Position numbers and translations under genes: made by a program. The notes beneath the pieces were generated by a model. That model saw nothing but the letters and a program-made list of their open reading frames with translations. It did no database searches and had not been told where the DNA came from. From NCBI GenBank assembly GCA_022885665.1, contig JAGQDJ010000202.1, positions 62,001 to 126,000 of the forward strand: a DNA stretch of 64,000 nucleotides, in the 5' to 3' direction. The stretch comes from Triops longicaudatus. Its lineage: Eukaryota; Arthropoda; Branchiopoda; Notostraca; Triopsidae. Shown here piece after piece: positions 49,476 through 62,177 of the stretch (positions within the stretch are counted from its first letter, which is position 1; each line of letters opens with the position of its first letter).

Positions 49476-51122
49476 ATCTCACCATTGTTTTATATGTCCT
49501 ATCTTTCTTGTATCATTTATCAATTGCTATTGTGTATCCACTACGGTAACTGCTGTGAAGTTTTATCTTGCTGTTTGAATCGTATTCAACAACACAGCTA
49601 GGTAACATTGGAAAAAAAAAATCGCTTTGACTCGTTAAATACACTGAGTTTTTTTCCATGTTATGCAAACACATTTTCAATTTTTGCCGTTCATTTATGT
49701 CAAAGACTTCTTCGTTCGTTGTTTCGTTAATCCACAAATCAAATCGCAAAATGGTTTAGCGCAAAGTATCCATAGTTTTAACTCGCTAATGTTGGCTTAT
49801 TGAACTCGCAAATACCTTCAACTGCCTGTAATTGGCTAAAACTACAACAATAACAGTTTTACTTTGTAGAATAATATTTACAGACGTTTTCAATTTAGCG
49901 CAATAACAACGTCTGATTACAATGAGTAGAGAACTTTTAAAAATCGTTCGCAAAATTTGAAAACGACACTGAATAAACGAATGTGAATTTATACAATTTC
50001 TTTACTGACTCACAAAGGAAATTTTCTAACATCGAATAATGCATTAAAGTATGTCATATCGGCATAGGTCCGAACCCAGGATATTGGTTCGGAAGTACTT
50101 CTTTGAGTTTGACAAGGGTGGAGTGAGAGGAATACGACTGTGTATGATTTTTCCAACAACCGCTTTTGCAGAAGCAAATTTCGGAGAAGAGTGAGTTAAC
50201 CTCGTAAGTCCCTGTCTACAGTTTCGTATTAGAATCATGATCGCTGAAAAATCGGATGATTCCAACAGTTGAGGACTGCACGAATCGTGCATTTTGACTA
50301 TACATGATAAGCAGCAAGTTTAGGCTCTAGCTTAACCTCGTACGGTGAATTAGAGGGTAATGTTTATGCTTTTTTTCCAGAAATTATGAGCTATTAGACA
50401 AAAAATTCCTAACAGTACTGTTACCAAATTAATCTTAAAAATGTTGCGACGTTTTTTTAATAAGTAAAAAACTATTTTTTTTTCTATCTAGCTTGATCAC
50501 TTACAAACAAATTACAAAGTAATGTATTCAGACGATTTCGTAAAAACTACATACCTTATTTTTGAATTTATTGTATTATAGTTTATTTTAATAAATTATA
50601 TCGCATTTATCAAAGCCGGTTTCTGATATTGTAGTACATAAAAATAGCTAACATATTTATTACCAAAGAAAAAAAAAAAACATATTTTTTCTCAGAGAAA
50701 TTGCCTCGTCACCTCAAGATCAATTTCACATACATCACTAATTAGGAGCTTTCGGTGAACTAGTCTATATTTCAGCACAAGCGTCCGAAAATATTAACAT
50801 GTAATTTTTCATAGAAGAATAAATCGTGGATCAAGGCCCCGGTATACACAACTTTATAATGTTTTAAAATAAAACAAGGGGACATCGCTTCCTCTGTGAA
50901 GGAAAAGTCTATTATTGTAACTAACAGACAATATTTTCTTTCGGCTCGTCAACTTTTACTAGTTTTGACGGGATTTGGCAGCCCAGTTATAGTGGTATAT
51001 CCCGTACATAGTATAGCCCAGGTATAGGCATATAGGCAGGTATAAGGTGATAGACATTACCAAACTGAAAACCTTCACTCGTTAAGATCAGTAAGGGCCA
51101 AAAGTTTGCTCTAAAATTGCGT
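49476..51122. other. convergent intergenic region
   Basis: Lies between the plus-strand SnoaL pair and the minus-strand fucosyltransferase. It is AT-rich with no coding signal. A short stem (TCCGAACC/GGTTCGGA, loop 9) sits at 50069-50093. Confidence 0.5.
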
Positions 51123-52468
51123 TTAGTCCAGTGGTTTTGGTTTGACAGCATTCAGATTTACTTTCTCAAAAGTGAATTGCTTAACAGGGAAGAAATGTTC
51201 GCTATGACAGTGATTCGGTTGGTCCCACCAGCTGACGAAGTCCTCGTACACTTGCTGCACTGGCTGGGGGCTGTTGAGGATCTCACACAATTTGCACATT
51301 GCACGGGGCGCAAAGTCTTTCCGTTGGTTTTTAACTTGGTAATATGGCTTCCACCAGAAATATTCGTTATACAAAGTATCGTTCGCGTCCAGTTCCCGGA
51401 TAAGTGCCACCAGCTTCTTCATCCCCATTTTGGTAGCGTCAATATAGGAATGAGGCGGAGCGATAGTGCTGTAGTTCGCAGCACCATACACAATTGGTAT
51501 AATATTGAGCTTCATCATGTCGAAAAATTTTTCGGTCACGTAATCCCGACAAAAACTGTTTTCAAACGACAAATAAAACTTGTAGTCGTTTTGTAACATT
51601 TGATGGCATTTATCGGGCTGGTCCGCATTATCACGACAAGTCATGTTGCCACAAGCACCATACACATCAACTGGGATATATTTCTTCAGCTGCTCCACAT
51701 AAAACTCTCGCTTGCTCTCAGTGTGGCAATTGGACACGAACCACGCAACAAGCTTCTTTTTCCCTTGCGCAAAGTTAGGTCCGCTATGGGTAGCAGCAAT
51801 GGTTGTGGCCATATCGACTTCTCCTCGCCCCGGAATTTTTTCAATTTCTCCGTAGGGCCAAAATATGTCGGAATCTTTGCGGTAACCCATTGTTAAGTTA
51901 AAGAAATTATTAAGCCGTTCCGTGCGCCATTCCTCCAACATGGGTGGAGCTTCTTCGGTAAGCATAACATAATACTGGTTTGGCACTCGCGAGTACGTAA
52001 AAGGTGCATCGTACGCTTTCAACAGTGGATAGAAGAAAATGATGGCATCGAATTCTATGGGTTTCATTAAGTATTTGTCCAATGTTGTGAAACAGTTCGA
52101 CACTGGACAATGCTCTAGAAAAGGGGCTTGTCCAGTTCCGAAAAAGAAGGGCAATTCCTCATCGAAGTGAAAAATACTATTCCAATACAATATAGTTTTC
52201 ACTCCCTTTGCCGGTCGTGAGTGATCAGGATTTTGGCTGTATGGGAAGTCATCGCTGCACGACACGCTCGACTGTTGGTGATTTAAGCGGTATATGAGTA
52301 CAAGATTGAACAACCCCGAGATTGTAAGCATCCAAAGAAGAATTTTCCGTGTCCGCTGACCCCGCGAAACTGTGTTTCCCAAGTACCTCAATACCTACAT
52401 AAAAATAGTAACGAGGTAAATACATTATATCTGGCTAAAATGCTTACACTTACAAGCCTGAGATCCAT
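51123..52468 (-). CDS. alpha-1,3-fucosyltransferase, family GT10
   Basis: Two exons: a 15 bp first exon (52468-52454, MDLRL) and the main exon 52394-51123; 428 residues. The tiny exon supplies the only ATG, since the main exon opens directly at an acceptor, and the phases agree. The protein is a type II Golgi enzyme that moves fucose from GDP-fucose to GlcNAc of glycans. It has a short basic cytoplasmic tail, an uncleaved membrane anchor (about residues 22-41, KILLWMLTISGLFNLVLIYR), a stem, and a catalytic domain. The latter shows GT10 hallmarks: LVAWFVSNC (about 230) and the donor-site block FYLSFENSFCRDYVTEKFF (about 278-296), then PIVYGAANY and a C-terminal CKLCEILN segment. Whether it is a core-fucosylating FucTA or a Lewis-type enzyme cannot be told from motifs alone. 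Confidence 0.93.
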
Positions 52469-53047
52469 TCTGTGTGAAATACACTTTCTACCGGTCAGGT
52501 TTCAGACACGAATGTTTACTGAAACACGGTGCGAGCTTTGAACTTTCCGTAACGCCTTAGGCAAGGTTAAGAAACACCCATAACAGGTTTCCCGAGACAA
52601 AAAAATCGAGTTCAAAACCTGCTCGCAAGTTGTTTGCATTTACGAGTTTTGTTTGCAGCAAAATAAACACTTTATTTATTTTATGCCTCTTAGATTTCGT
52701 TACATTCAGGGCATCCGTAGCAAGAGTTCTACTTTATGCTGAATAGCAACTACACGTAGATTCTTAACTGTATCGCATAAATTAAAAACTGGTAAAGTAG
52801 TTTGAAAAGGTGATTAAAAGAGCTATTTAATATTTCCATCTTCTTAACAGCAAAACGTAATGTGCCCTATTCTGATATCTTTTTATACCCTGAAATGTCG
52901 ATTACATTACTAAAATCATATCAATTTTCACTGGACTTCCATAAAGCTGTACAAATAGGTTCAGTCAGTTTGTAAGAGATAAAAGAAACAGAGACTAGTT
53001 GGGCAATGCCGATTACAATGTCTTGAGACACTTTTGAGAATCTTAAT
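52469..53047. other. spacer between INPP4 and the fucosyltransferase
   Basis: INPP4 3' UTR and fucosyltransferase upstream region. Minus-strand AATAAA at 52671-52676 is a candidate INPP4 polyadenylation signal. No gene is visible. Confidence 0.4.
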
Positions 53048-56000
53048 TTAAGATTGAACGTTCCCATACGTCCCTGGCGGCGGTCTGTATTCCATTGGAA
53101 ATGTCATCAGCTGCAACCGATGGAAGGCATACCGTGGTTTCCCAACATTTTTGGCAGTATTTTCTATGCGTGTACCTTGACTAAAACGCAAACAACATTA
53201 TATAATCAGAGTCCATATGCCAGCGTGCATTCATCACACTGTCGTCAATTCGGAAAATAAGCTTTTTTTTGAATAACACAGACAACACACAAGAACTAAA
53301 GTAAATACGAAGTCTTGCCGTAGATGTCCTATACTATTTCACACTTTAAAGCCGTAAATACGTACCTTCTCAAACAGCTCATTACTTTCATTACGTCATG
53401 TTCCGCTAGGTCGAAGTCGTTTTGTAAAATCTGCGTTTCCTCCAACGTAACAGCCATTCCCGTTCGATCTTTGGCACTTTTGCAGCTCGTCACCCTTAGC
53501 CCTAACAAATTCCAAAAGATACACTCAACAATTCGTTAAGAAACTCTAAGAAAGCGTATACCATACCGAATAGTTGTCTTGCTACTTTGGACGCCAATTG
53601 CAAAATTGAGGTATCTTTGGACCTGGCACCTTCCACAGCTTTTTCTAACCGTAATAATAAGCTCGACACTGGTAACCGCGATGGGCCTTCTAAAATACAG
53701 TTACTACCTGCCGACAAATTCTCTCTATTTACTTTTTGTGGCTGTCTCCATGTGAAATTTCTTAAAATGATGATAATAGGCTTTAAGTTTGAGAAACGAG
53801 GCACGGTTCAAATCAGTTTGCAACGCATAGTCACCAAACTGTTCGGCTAGCGTTGCTTCCTCATTTATGCCCACGTTAAAGAAAGCACACGTGAGTCGGA
53901 ATTTCAGAGCATGCAAACCTCGCCCTGGTACGGAGCGATGGTTAAGTTTGGACCAAACGCTGCCCGAGACTGGGAGACTGACTTCCAAAACCTCTCGGCT
54001 GCCATACACTTTGGGCAAGTAGTTATTGTCATTGCTGCCTTTCACGGGCACGATCTTAAACGTGACTTGCTCGACATCTACTGCTGCTTGAATCATATCA
54101 CCAAGCATGACAGCTTCCAAACCAATGGCACTGAGCAAACCTTCGATTACCACCAACGGCTGACCGCCACGGTTCAGCAGTGTTAAAAACTCGGTATTGT
54201 GATTGCAGTGCAGCTGGGCACAAAGTGCTGTTGTCACAGCCGTCAGCTACAACAAAAGAATAAATTAAAAATTCGCATAAATTAAAAATTAGCATAACTT
54301 AGAATTCTTACAGCTTGTGAAAAGACGACGTCACGACGGAATTGAATAGCATGGGCTAACGCTTCCGCTTGACTTTCTTCTTGCACACGCAGTACTGCTT
54401 CCGCCAATGCCAAGTTCTTGAGCATCATTTCTGCAGTCGACTCGAGCTTATTCAAACAAGGCCTGAGCGCTTCCGCCCAATCAACGTCTTTTAAAGGTTT
54501 CGCTTCCTAGATATGAAACGATTCCAAATTATATTTTAAAAAATTATAAATATTTGTTGAATTGAAAATAAAAAATTCTTTATTTTTTAAAATAAGAAAT
54601 GAAAACAGAAAAATATTACGGCATTCTTTATGTCAGCGTCGTTTTTTAACAATGACTTCAATGCAGGTCCTGCGTCATTTAATGACCCTAGCAACGCTTC
54701 CAGCTTCTCTGCGAGAACCGTTAAGGAACTTTCTATGTTCAATCCGACAACTTCGGCAGGTTGTCGGTCATCATCATTGGCATTCTCCACATCTGTAGCA
54801 TCACAAGGAAAATGTGTACTGAGGGTTTGCAATTCTTTCACGACAGCTTGTGCCATAGCTTTGATGGGCAGTAGCGAAGGCTGGTTCTGTTCGGAAATAC
54901 TTGGTCGCTTGTGTTGCTCATAAAACCTCGAGGCCCGTTCGCAAAGACCCGCATCCCATATCTTGAGCATTTCCAATGCCTTTAAACGTAAACACGATAA
55001 TATGTAAGTCGAATTTACAGATACATCGACATTTTTTTTAAGATATCTTAACTCACTTTTGAAGCTAAGCTCTCTGCTAGCTTTAGTATTGGTTGTACCG
55101 CCTTGGCCATCGTAGCGGCCAATAATAGTCGACATGATTCCGTGAGCTGCGGAAGAAGGCGCTTAAGGCTAGCGATAGTGTTTCGAATAGCGTTCAACTC
55201 GCTCGTTACCGATCCTTGGACAGAATCTTGACTCAACAACCTAACCCACTTTGTCATTCCGCATCTTATAACACTAAATGTCGCATATTACTTGGAAAGG
55301 CCGGCAGATGACGGTTCCAAGGACATCGCGGTCCAAGCTCCTACCGTGACCCAATCAAAGACGCCCGTTCTTCTTAAGCTCGCATTATGTGCAAATAAAC
55401 GTTGCAAGTGTAAATTTGTGGGCAGGAAGTAAAGCTTCTTATCGGTTTTGTCCGTGCTAGCTTTGTAAAAGGTACCCCGCTCGGACACGACCTTCAACGC
55501 GTCCTCGTACTCTGTCAGTCTTTTCAAGCAGCGATCAAGCAACGCAAGCTGACGTTGGTGCCATGGGGGATACAAATTACCCAGTTTGGCTACATTAGCA
55601 ATGTTTTCTTTCTCTTGGCGTACCCATAAACGCCTACGCAAAATTTCTTATTAGTCTCACCGCAGTGTTTGCTTACGAACATTTACAAGAGCTGTTGGGG
55701 AATGTGATTGTTTAGCCGCGATTCAAACATCGACTCATGGACAACAATGTCACCACCTAAGCCTGATTGTAGTCGGTAGGTTTTCAACTTGGGGTTCGCT
55801 AGGAAAATGTGGCTTAAACCTACAGGTGGCAAAGGTGGACAGGCTACGTTTAACCGTGGTGGAAGCGATTGTGTTCTTCTGTGACCCATAACCTGTTTGA
55901 TGAACATATTGTTAAGAGAACCAGTTCGAAACTTTTTTTTTAATCTATTCTGTACTTCAACTGTTTCCTCAACCGCCCGTGCAGGTGAACCGTTGGCAGG

Positions 56001-57552
56001 TGCGGCAGGTGGGATCATGGGATCCCAGACAACGGAATTGGCAAGGGTTACGAAACCCATTCCGTCACCTTGTGCGTTTGCCAACTGGAGACGTACTCGT
56101 CCGGATTGGATCTGCGTCAAAAGACTTTTTAAAGTAATTTCGGCCGTAGCGAGGATAATGCTGGTGTGCGAGACGACATCTTTGACGTCGCAGGCAGTGA
56201 TACGTAACCGCGACAAGTTGCTAGGTATCACGAGATCGGGTGTGACAGGTAGCGTGGTTAGAAAGGTGGGATTGCTGCATTTCTATAAGCAGTACAACAG
56301 GCATGAGTAATGAACGGCAAAAGGATTTGACTCATTTCGTTTTTTGTGACTTAACTGAAACTATCTCCGTGCGTAGTAGCGGTAACCACAGCGGATCCTC
56401 CTTGATAGCAATTGCTACGCGAAGGCGGGTGCTAGGCGGTTGACCCTGGGCACTGCAGCGTAAATTATCACAGGAAAACCACAATTCACATAAGGGTAAG
56501 CTAGCCGGATAGGCTAAAGTGCTTTGTGGGGTTGCTAATCGTGGCAAGTTTTTAGACTTGCATTTCAAATCGGCTACTTTAGCTTCTAAGCGTTGCAATT
56601 CATCTTTGGCAGAACTGTAACTCGATCGCGACAAAACAGAGATCCAATCATTGCGTTCATCTGGGGACAAAGCTGAAACTCGTTGATGGCCACCACCAGG
56701 GAAAACTTTAAACAAAATACCGCAAAATTATATTTCAAGCTTCTTTCAAATTAAATTGAAATATACCTAACGTAAAAGAAAACGAATGATCAGACTGCAG
56801 ATCAATGTTGACTTTAACATCGGTGAGAACAATAATGCCAGCAGGTTCAGACCAGGGCTCATGTGACCGGAAGTAAAATAGCAAGTTCCCACGTAGTCGG
56901 CACCATCTTTCCACACAAACTGTGGAAACAATATTAAATGTCATGTTAAGATAGTTTAAATGAGGTTATCTTTTCAAACTAAAAAGGCTGACCTTTGCGT
57001 ACAGCACCGCCAATACATGTCAGATCTCGTAAGGATGATCGACGCTTTTTGTTTGTTTTGGCATCATGCAGTGATTCTAGTAAGCATCAAATACAGAAAA
57101 CAATTAGCACGATCACACAAGCTACCTTTTAGTAAGCCTTGTAGCATGCAAATGCGAAGAGATTATAACATATTTCCTAGTCAGAGCACCACACAATCGG
57201 CTCTCGATTTAACGGACACTAAATTTTATAAGCACTTTCCGTCACTTGAAGTCTGGAAAATCCTTGAAGTAACTGATATATAGGAGTTAAGAAATTCCAC
57301 AAGTACAAACTGGATTCCGCAGTGAACCTCTCCAACTTACGCTTGTCCGGTAAATCGAAGGGCGACTCTTAGTATTCACATTCCAAACGCAATTTTAATC
57401 CAGACTAGCGAGTGTTAGAAAAGCATACTACCGTCCGGTTTTTTGAAGAAAAAACTTTCTTGCCTCTCCCATATTATCAAAACGCCTTCTTTGTCAAATT
57501 TAAAAGATGGTTGCAATGCAAGAGTAGTTAATTCTAGCTTGTTCCACCGCAT
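53048..57552 (-). CDS. INPP4: type I/II inositol polyphosphate 4-phosphatase with N-terminal PH domain
   Basis: Twelve exons: 57552-57432, 56919-56767, 56705-56356, 56282-55687, 55633-55292, 55273-55057, 54979-54620, 54506-54312, 54246-53733, 53689-53567, 53501-53366 and 53180-53048; 1079 residues. The enzyme removes the 4-phosphate from PI(3,4)P2, ending class I PI3K signals on endosomes and plasma membrane. The catalytic CX5R motif is intact in TSCKSAKDRTGMAV (Cys about 997, Arg about 1003). Other INPP4 blocks are FVPTNLHLQR-like FLPTNLHLQRL, FNVGINEEATLAEQFGD and the C-terminal YRPPPGTYGNV. The first two exons and part of the third form a PH domain (VERWCRLRGNLLFYFRSHEP...ERNDWISVL, about residues 20-125), followed by a C2-like region. 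The start was chosen because an in-frame stop lies just upstream. The intron 53690-53732 is only 43 bp. Confidence 0.92.
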
Positions 57553-58493
57553 TCCAAGGAGAACGGGTCGAATAAACGACTACGCACAAAAACTTTGTCT
57601 AAAGGACTTTCCTCCTTGTCACGGTTAACGGAGGCGTAGAATTTATGTTTGGCGTCTTGACTAAGTTCAAAGTTTTCACAACAAAGTCCTCCCGCTGAGT
57701 GGTAAAAAGGCAATGGAAGGAGTCTCTTGAAAGGCTACGGAGCTGTCAGTAGTCTGGCGCCATCCTACCTTGTCGTTCTCAAGCTTCATGATGGATAAAA
57801 TTTTGACGCAAAGTGAGCGTGAGTGAAGGTCGGAGAGTAGTGGGAAGAAATTACCTACTGCTACTATGCATTAAAAGAATAAAACTTAAATAATCAGGAA
57901 ACTAGAAACGATATAAACAAAAAAAGTAGGCTACGTCTCATACCATGTCCTACACGGACCATTGTGGTTATTTGGCTTAAGTTGAATCTGTATTTCCAGA
58001 AAGTTACAGAAATATCGCTTAGTACAGGATAAATTAATGATTAAATTCCTTATGAATAAACCCAATCACCACTTAACTTATAAATGGTCCTTTTAAGTAT
58101 TACTTGGCTGAAAGAGTGTGCAAGATTACGGTAACTATTGAACAGTGATGTAATACGTTTTAAGGCAATTACGTGCATCATATCTATGAAGAATTTCTGC
58201 AGATGAAAAATCGGATATTTTGCAACGTTACGGGCTCCTTTTTCTACTTTTTCGACAACTTCTTTATGTTAGGGAAGTCAGTTTTTAACATTTTTAATTA
58301 AAAAAACGGAACACCGTAAGACATGTCTAGTTGACGACATGAACTTTGCATTCAAGAAACCCCTGACTTCTCTGTGTGATAAGTAGATCACAAAATTAGA
58401 CATTTTAAAAAGTTCCCAAAAATAAATTCAAATAGCGAACTATGTTCCTTGCATAAATAACAATGAGTGTAACGAAAGTTCACCGGACCTCGA
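57553..58493. other. spacer between the ionotropic receptor and INPP4
   Basis: AT-rich, without coding signal. It should hold the INPP4 promoter. Confidence 0.45.
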
Positions 58494-61400
58494 CTAAACT
58501 ATGGGTGAAGCGGTTCTAGACTGGGTTACAAACTTGTAGTACTGTTCACCAAAAAAGCTTATAAATGATAAGCCGATACCAACAGCCGACAATACATAGG
58601 GGCTTCGTAAGTGAGACAAAGTTAGTTTAGGGTTGGAAGGGACAGTGGCTACCGTATTCATGCACGGACTGGGCTGAATCAACTTTTTACTAATTTGTTT
58701 GTAAATACCAACTTCGACAATTCGTGCACGCCTATAAAAAGAGAAGTAGTCAATTAATAATTAATTTATTGTTGTTTTGCTACATACGCATTGTACAAGA
58801 AATGCCAATATGGACTGCCTTTCGGGACAGCGAAGCTTGCTGGTATCGTAAAGAAATTGAAACGAACCGTGGAAACTCGGCAATATCCATGTTTTTGATA
58901 ATCCTGTGCTAGGGCTCCGTATGCGTAAGGTAGAGCGTCCATATAAACCCGTGTTCGTTTTTTGGCGACTTCTTCCACAGCCGCTTCAGAATCTTTAACG
59001 AAGTCTTCGGGATGTTCCTTTGCCCGTTGAGCTATTAATGCCACATTGCCGCTAGCGCTGGGACTCTGGAAATTAAAACACAAACTCCGTAATATAGTAA
59101 GCTCTACATAGTTACTACGGACTAGCTTCACTGAAACTATTACGGTGAACTGAAAAGCTTAAAATCCAGACGTCGCTTTTTACCATGAAAATTTGATTGA
59201 GGGCACTGTCATTGAAGAAGAGAGTGCGAACACGGCTGGATTGGACAAGCTCGTCAAAGCTGCTGATGATGGGTTTCAATCGCGGAATGGTTAAATAACC
59301 GATTAAAACGGACGTGTACAAATTAGCAACTACTAAGGCGAAAATACACCAGACACCCATCGTAATTCGGCTTCCAGTGTGCGTCAATGAGTCATCACCC
59401 CCTTGGTCGTGGAATGAAATAAAATTGCTTTGCTTTGGTTTTAAAAAAAATACCTTGATTAAGCAGAACACGTAGGTAGTTGAATATATATATTAGCCAA
59501 GATCTTTTCGTCACTTGGGGATGTAAACGTTGTTTTACATAGTCGCTCAGCTCCGCAAACAATCCAAGAAAAATAAAAAATCCAGTTATATATATCCAAA
59601 CCTGGAACCAAAAATGAATGTAAATATATAGGTAAAATAAAGCACTCTATTTCTACAGCATAGAACACGAAATTGTGATATGTGAAGAAATGCTAACTTT
59701 CAAGCCTTCCAGTAATGCCATTAATGATGAGATTTTACACATAAATTTTATTTAAATATGTTTTCATATAATTGTATATATTTTTAATTTATTTTTACTT
59801 TGAAATGAAATGGCTGAGCGCTAGCTAACCAGTTGTGATCAGTGTCTGGGGGAGGAATGATGAAAGCAAAGGTGCTGTCGTATGCCGCGTAGATCCAGTC
59901 CACTATACGATACCTCTCTACGTATAGGTTAGTGGCATACCCCATTAGATCCGTTTCCTTTGAGAAAGGTGAGAAAGATAATTTATAATAATTTAATTTC
60001 GTGTCTTTCCTTTTTTTTACGTTGTTAACCATCAATCCAAACAAACCCGTCCAAGATCCGTTGCTGGTTAGAGCACCCACTTTATGGTCTTTAGGAATGA
60101 CAAGCTCAAAACTATAACAATTCAAGATAAAATAAAGAAGGTAACAGTTGTACTAGTAAGCAAAGCCAAACTGACCTGTAATTAAGAGCATGTGCAAGTG
60201 ATTCCATGTGGTCAGCTAGCACCCCCGTGAATTTGAGGGTCTTCGGGTCATTAAAGTCTCCATAAATCCAAGAGAGAGAGTTCTGACAGAAATCTCAGTT
60301 AACTTTACTAAGAACGAATACTGTATTTATTTACGTTCACAATGCCAACCCGAAGTGTGCGTCCACTGAGTATATTTCGTCGATACCTCTCTTGGTACGC
60401 GTCCACGATATGCGTAGCAATGCGAGACTGAAATGGACATTGCGTATTAGCTTCCATGATCGTAGTTCCCTTACGTTGTGAAGAGGGTAAGCAGGATTTC
60501 TCATGCTGGATTATCAGTTTGTCGACCCAGCCTTGCAACGCGTACCAGAAACACGGCCAATCTGTCTGCAACGGTTTAAGTCTAATTTGTAACACCCTTT
60601 TCCAAAGGAGACATTCCCACTGAGAGCAAAAGGCCTTATGCCCATGTTTGTCCTATACCTCTGTTGGCCCACTTGTCGGTCAACTAGCATAGTTGTGGAT
60701 TACTTCATTGCCTAAATAATTAAGAAAGGTTTCTTTTTTTTCAAGAACCCTTTATTCTAATAAACACAAGTTTGCTTGAGCCTGTGAAAGTCTACCTTCA
60801 CTTCCTTGAGCTTCTCTTGTGCGACCATTGATGTCCTTATGCTCTCAGTTGGAATCACCCATAAATGCATAGCACTCAATTTCTGTATGCATCGTATTTT
60901 GATACTTGCAAAACCTTCTGCTGTGAAGGTACTTTCCGAAATTTAATTGTACAAATCTCAATTAAACGTATTCTATTGAAAGTTCTAACGAAATGCAAGA
61001 AAACTGACTTCAAGCTGGACAGTTAAGTAACATGGTGTACAGGTCCGTCTACGGACGAATAAAACTTGAAAGATGGGTTACCTTTAGCCAAGTTATGAGT
61101 AATTGCTTTGGCTCGTGACAATATTCGGTGTCGATTCGAAAGAGTTGTACGTGAGGGTACAATTTATGGGCCACAGATTGCAAAAGATCGCCTCTTTCGC
61201 ATCGCGATATGGTAATCAATCCCATTAAAGCGTTTTGATCCCGCAAGTGGAATTTCTTCACTGTTTTTAATTACTATTTGTCTTAACTCTTAATCATTAA
61301 TAGTCTTACAATACAATAAAGATGACGTCTGAAATAAGCGAAACTTAGGTAGTCGAAATGCCAAGTGCCTGAAAACCATCCTGAGACTTTGTGGCCACTC

Positions 61401-61572
61401 CATTGCGGCGTCAAACTCGACGTGTGTCCCATCATGCAAGATTACTGTAGTCAAGAGCTCAATTTCTTAATGTGTATAGGGAAATATCTAACTAAAGCTT
61501 ACCGATCTCTGGAATATGAGCCAAAATGACTACGATCCGTAACCAAACAAGGATAATGGTTAGAAGCTTCAT
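58494..61572 (-). CDS. ionotropic receptor (variant ionotropic glutamate receptor family)
   Basis: Ten exons: 61572-61503, 61444-61310, 61260-61082, 60565-60335, 60282-60176, 60111-59799, 59601-59454, 59401-59184, 59065-58788 and 58731-58494; 638 residues. It begins with a signal peptide (MKLLTIILVWLRIVVILA). A short extracellular N-terminus of about 200 residues precedes ligand-binding lobe S1 (FTGVLADHMESLAHALNY...SFELVIPKDHKVG...WLASAQPFHFKV). Then come M1 (VWIYITGFFIFLGLFAEL), the pore region with M3 (ITMGVWCIFALVVANLYTSV...GYLTIP), lobe S2 (SSFDELVQSSRVRTLFF...) and M4 (YVLSAVGIGLSFISFF). This order defines the iGluR fold. The short N-terminal part and divergent M3 (LYTSVLIGYLT where classical receptors have SYTANLAAFLT) fit the protostome ionotropic receptors used in chemo-, thermo- and hygrosensation, not AMPA/NMDA types. 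The subtype cannot be assigned; a further exon could hide in the intron 60566-61081. Confidence 0.85.
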
Positions 61573-62177
61573 TATGTGTAATTAGGGCTTCACTGTGCCG
61601 AGATGTCTAGCTACGGCAGATTTTATACTTCCGTCTTTGGCGTGTTGTGACATGTACTTCCTTCTAGAATCGCTTATTAGGTCACCGGTGACAAGCTTAG
61701 ACAGTCTTTGATGGGGTGGACATCTGAAAGCAGTTTTGACAATCCTGAGGAAAGGGTAAATGAAATGAATAAGAAAATGAATTTGTATGAATTTTGGTTC
61801 AAAATTAAGTTTAAAATTAACGAAACGTTTTGTGAAGTGGTGCCTCAATGTAGTCACGAAAGCTCCAAGACTCGTACCTTGAAGCTTAAGATTTTAAAAT
61901 TTGGTAAGACTACTGAGAGTGACGAACGTAAATTATTAGCATACATTGATTTTTCGATAATGGGGAAATTGACAACTTTTGCGTGCTCTTTCTTGTCAGC
62001 TTACAATTTTATATATCCTCGATTAACCTTTACGTGTTTCGGTAAGGGTAAGCAAGTCCTTCCTTATCACATTCTTTTTGACGCTGATATGTGTCAATTT
62101 ACCGTACAGAATCGATAAATTGTATTTCCAAAAAAATCTGCACCCAAAAAAAGAAGAAAGGACAGAAAGACAAAGTA
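61573..62177. other. upstream of the ionotropic receptor; unassigned 136-codon frame
   Basis: A plus-strand open frame at 61708-62118 (lysine- and phenylalanine-rich, KTTESDERKLLAYIDF) has no recognisable domain. At this base composition it is within chance length. Otherwise nothing is seen. Confidence 0.3.

Noticed and set aside
51117..51596. 159-codon plus-strand frame inside the fucosyltransferase
   Set aside because: It is the antisense shadow of the well-supported GT10 coding exon.
61708..62118. 136-codon open frame beside the ionotropic receptor
   Set aside because: Low-complexity lysine/phenylalanine-rich translation, no domain, no conserved start, and several such frames are expected in 64 kb by chance.
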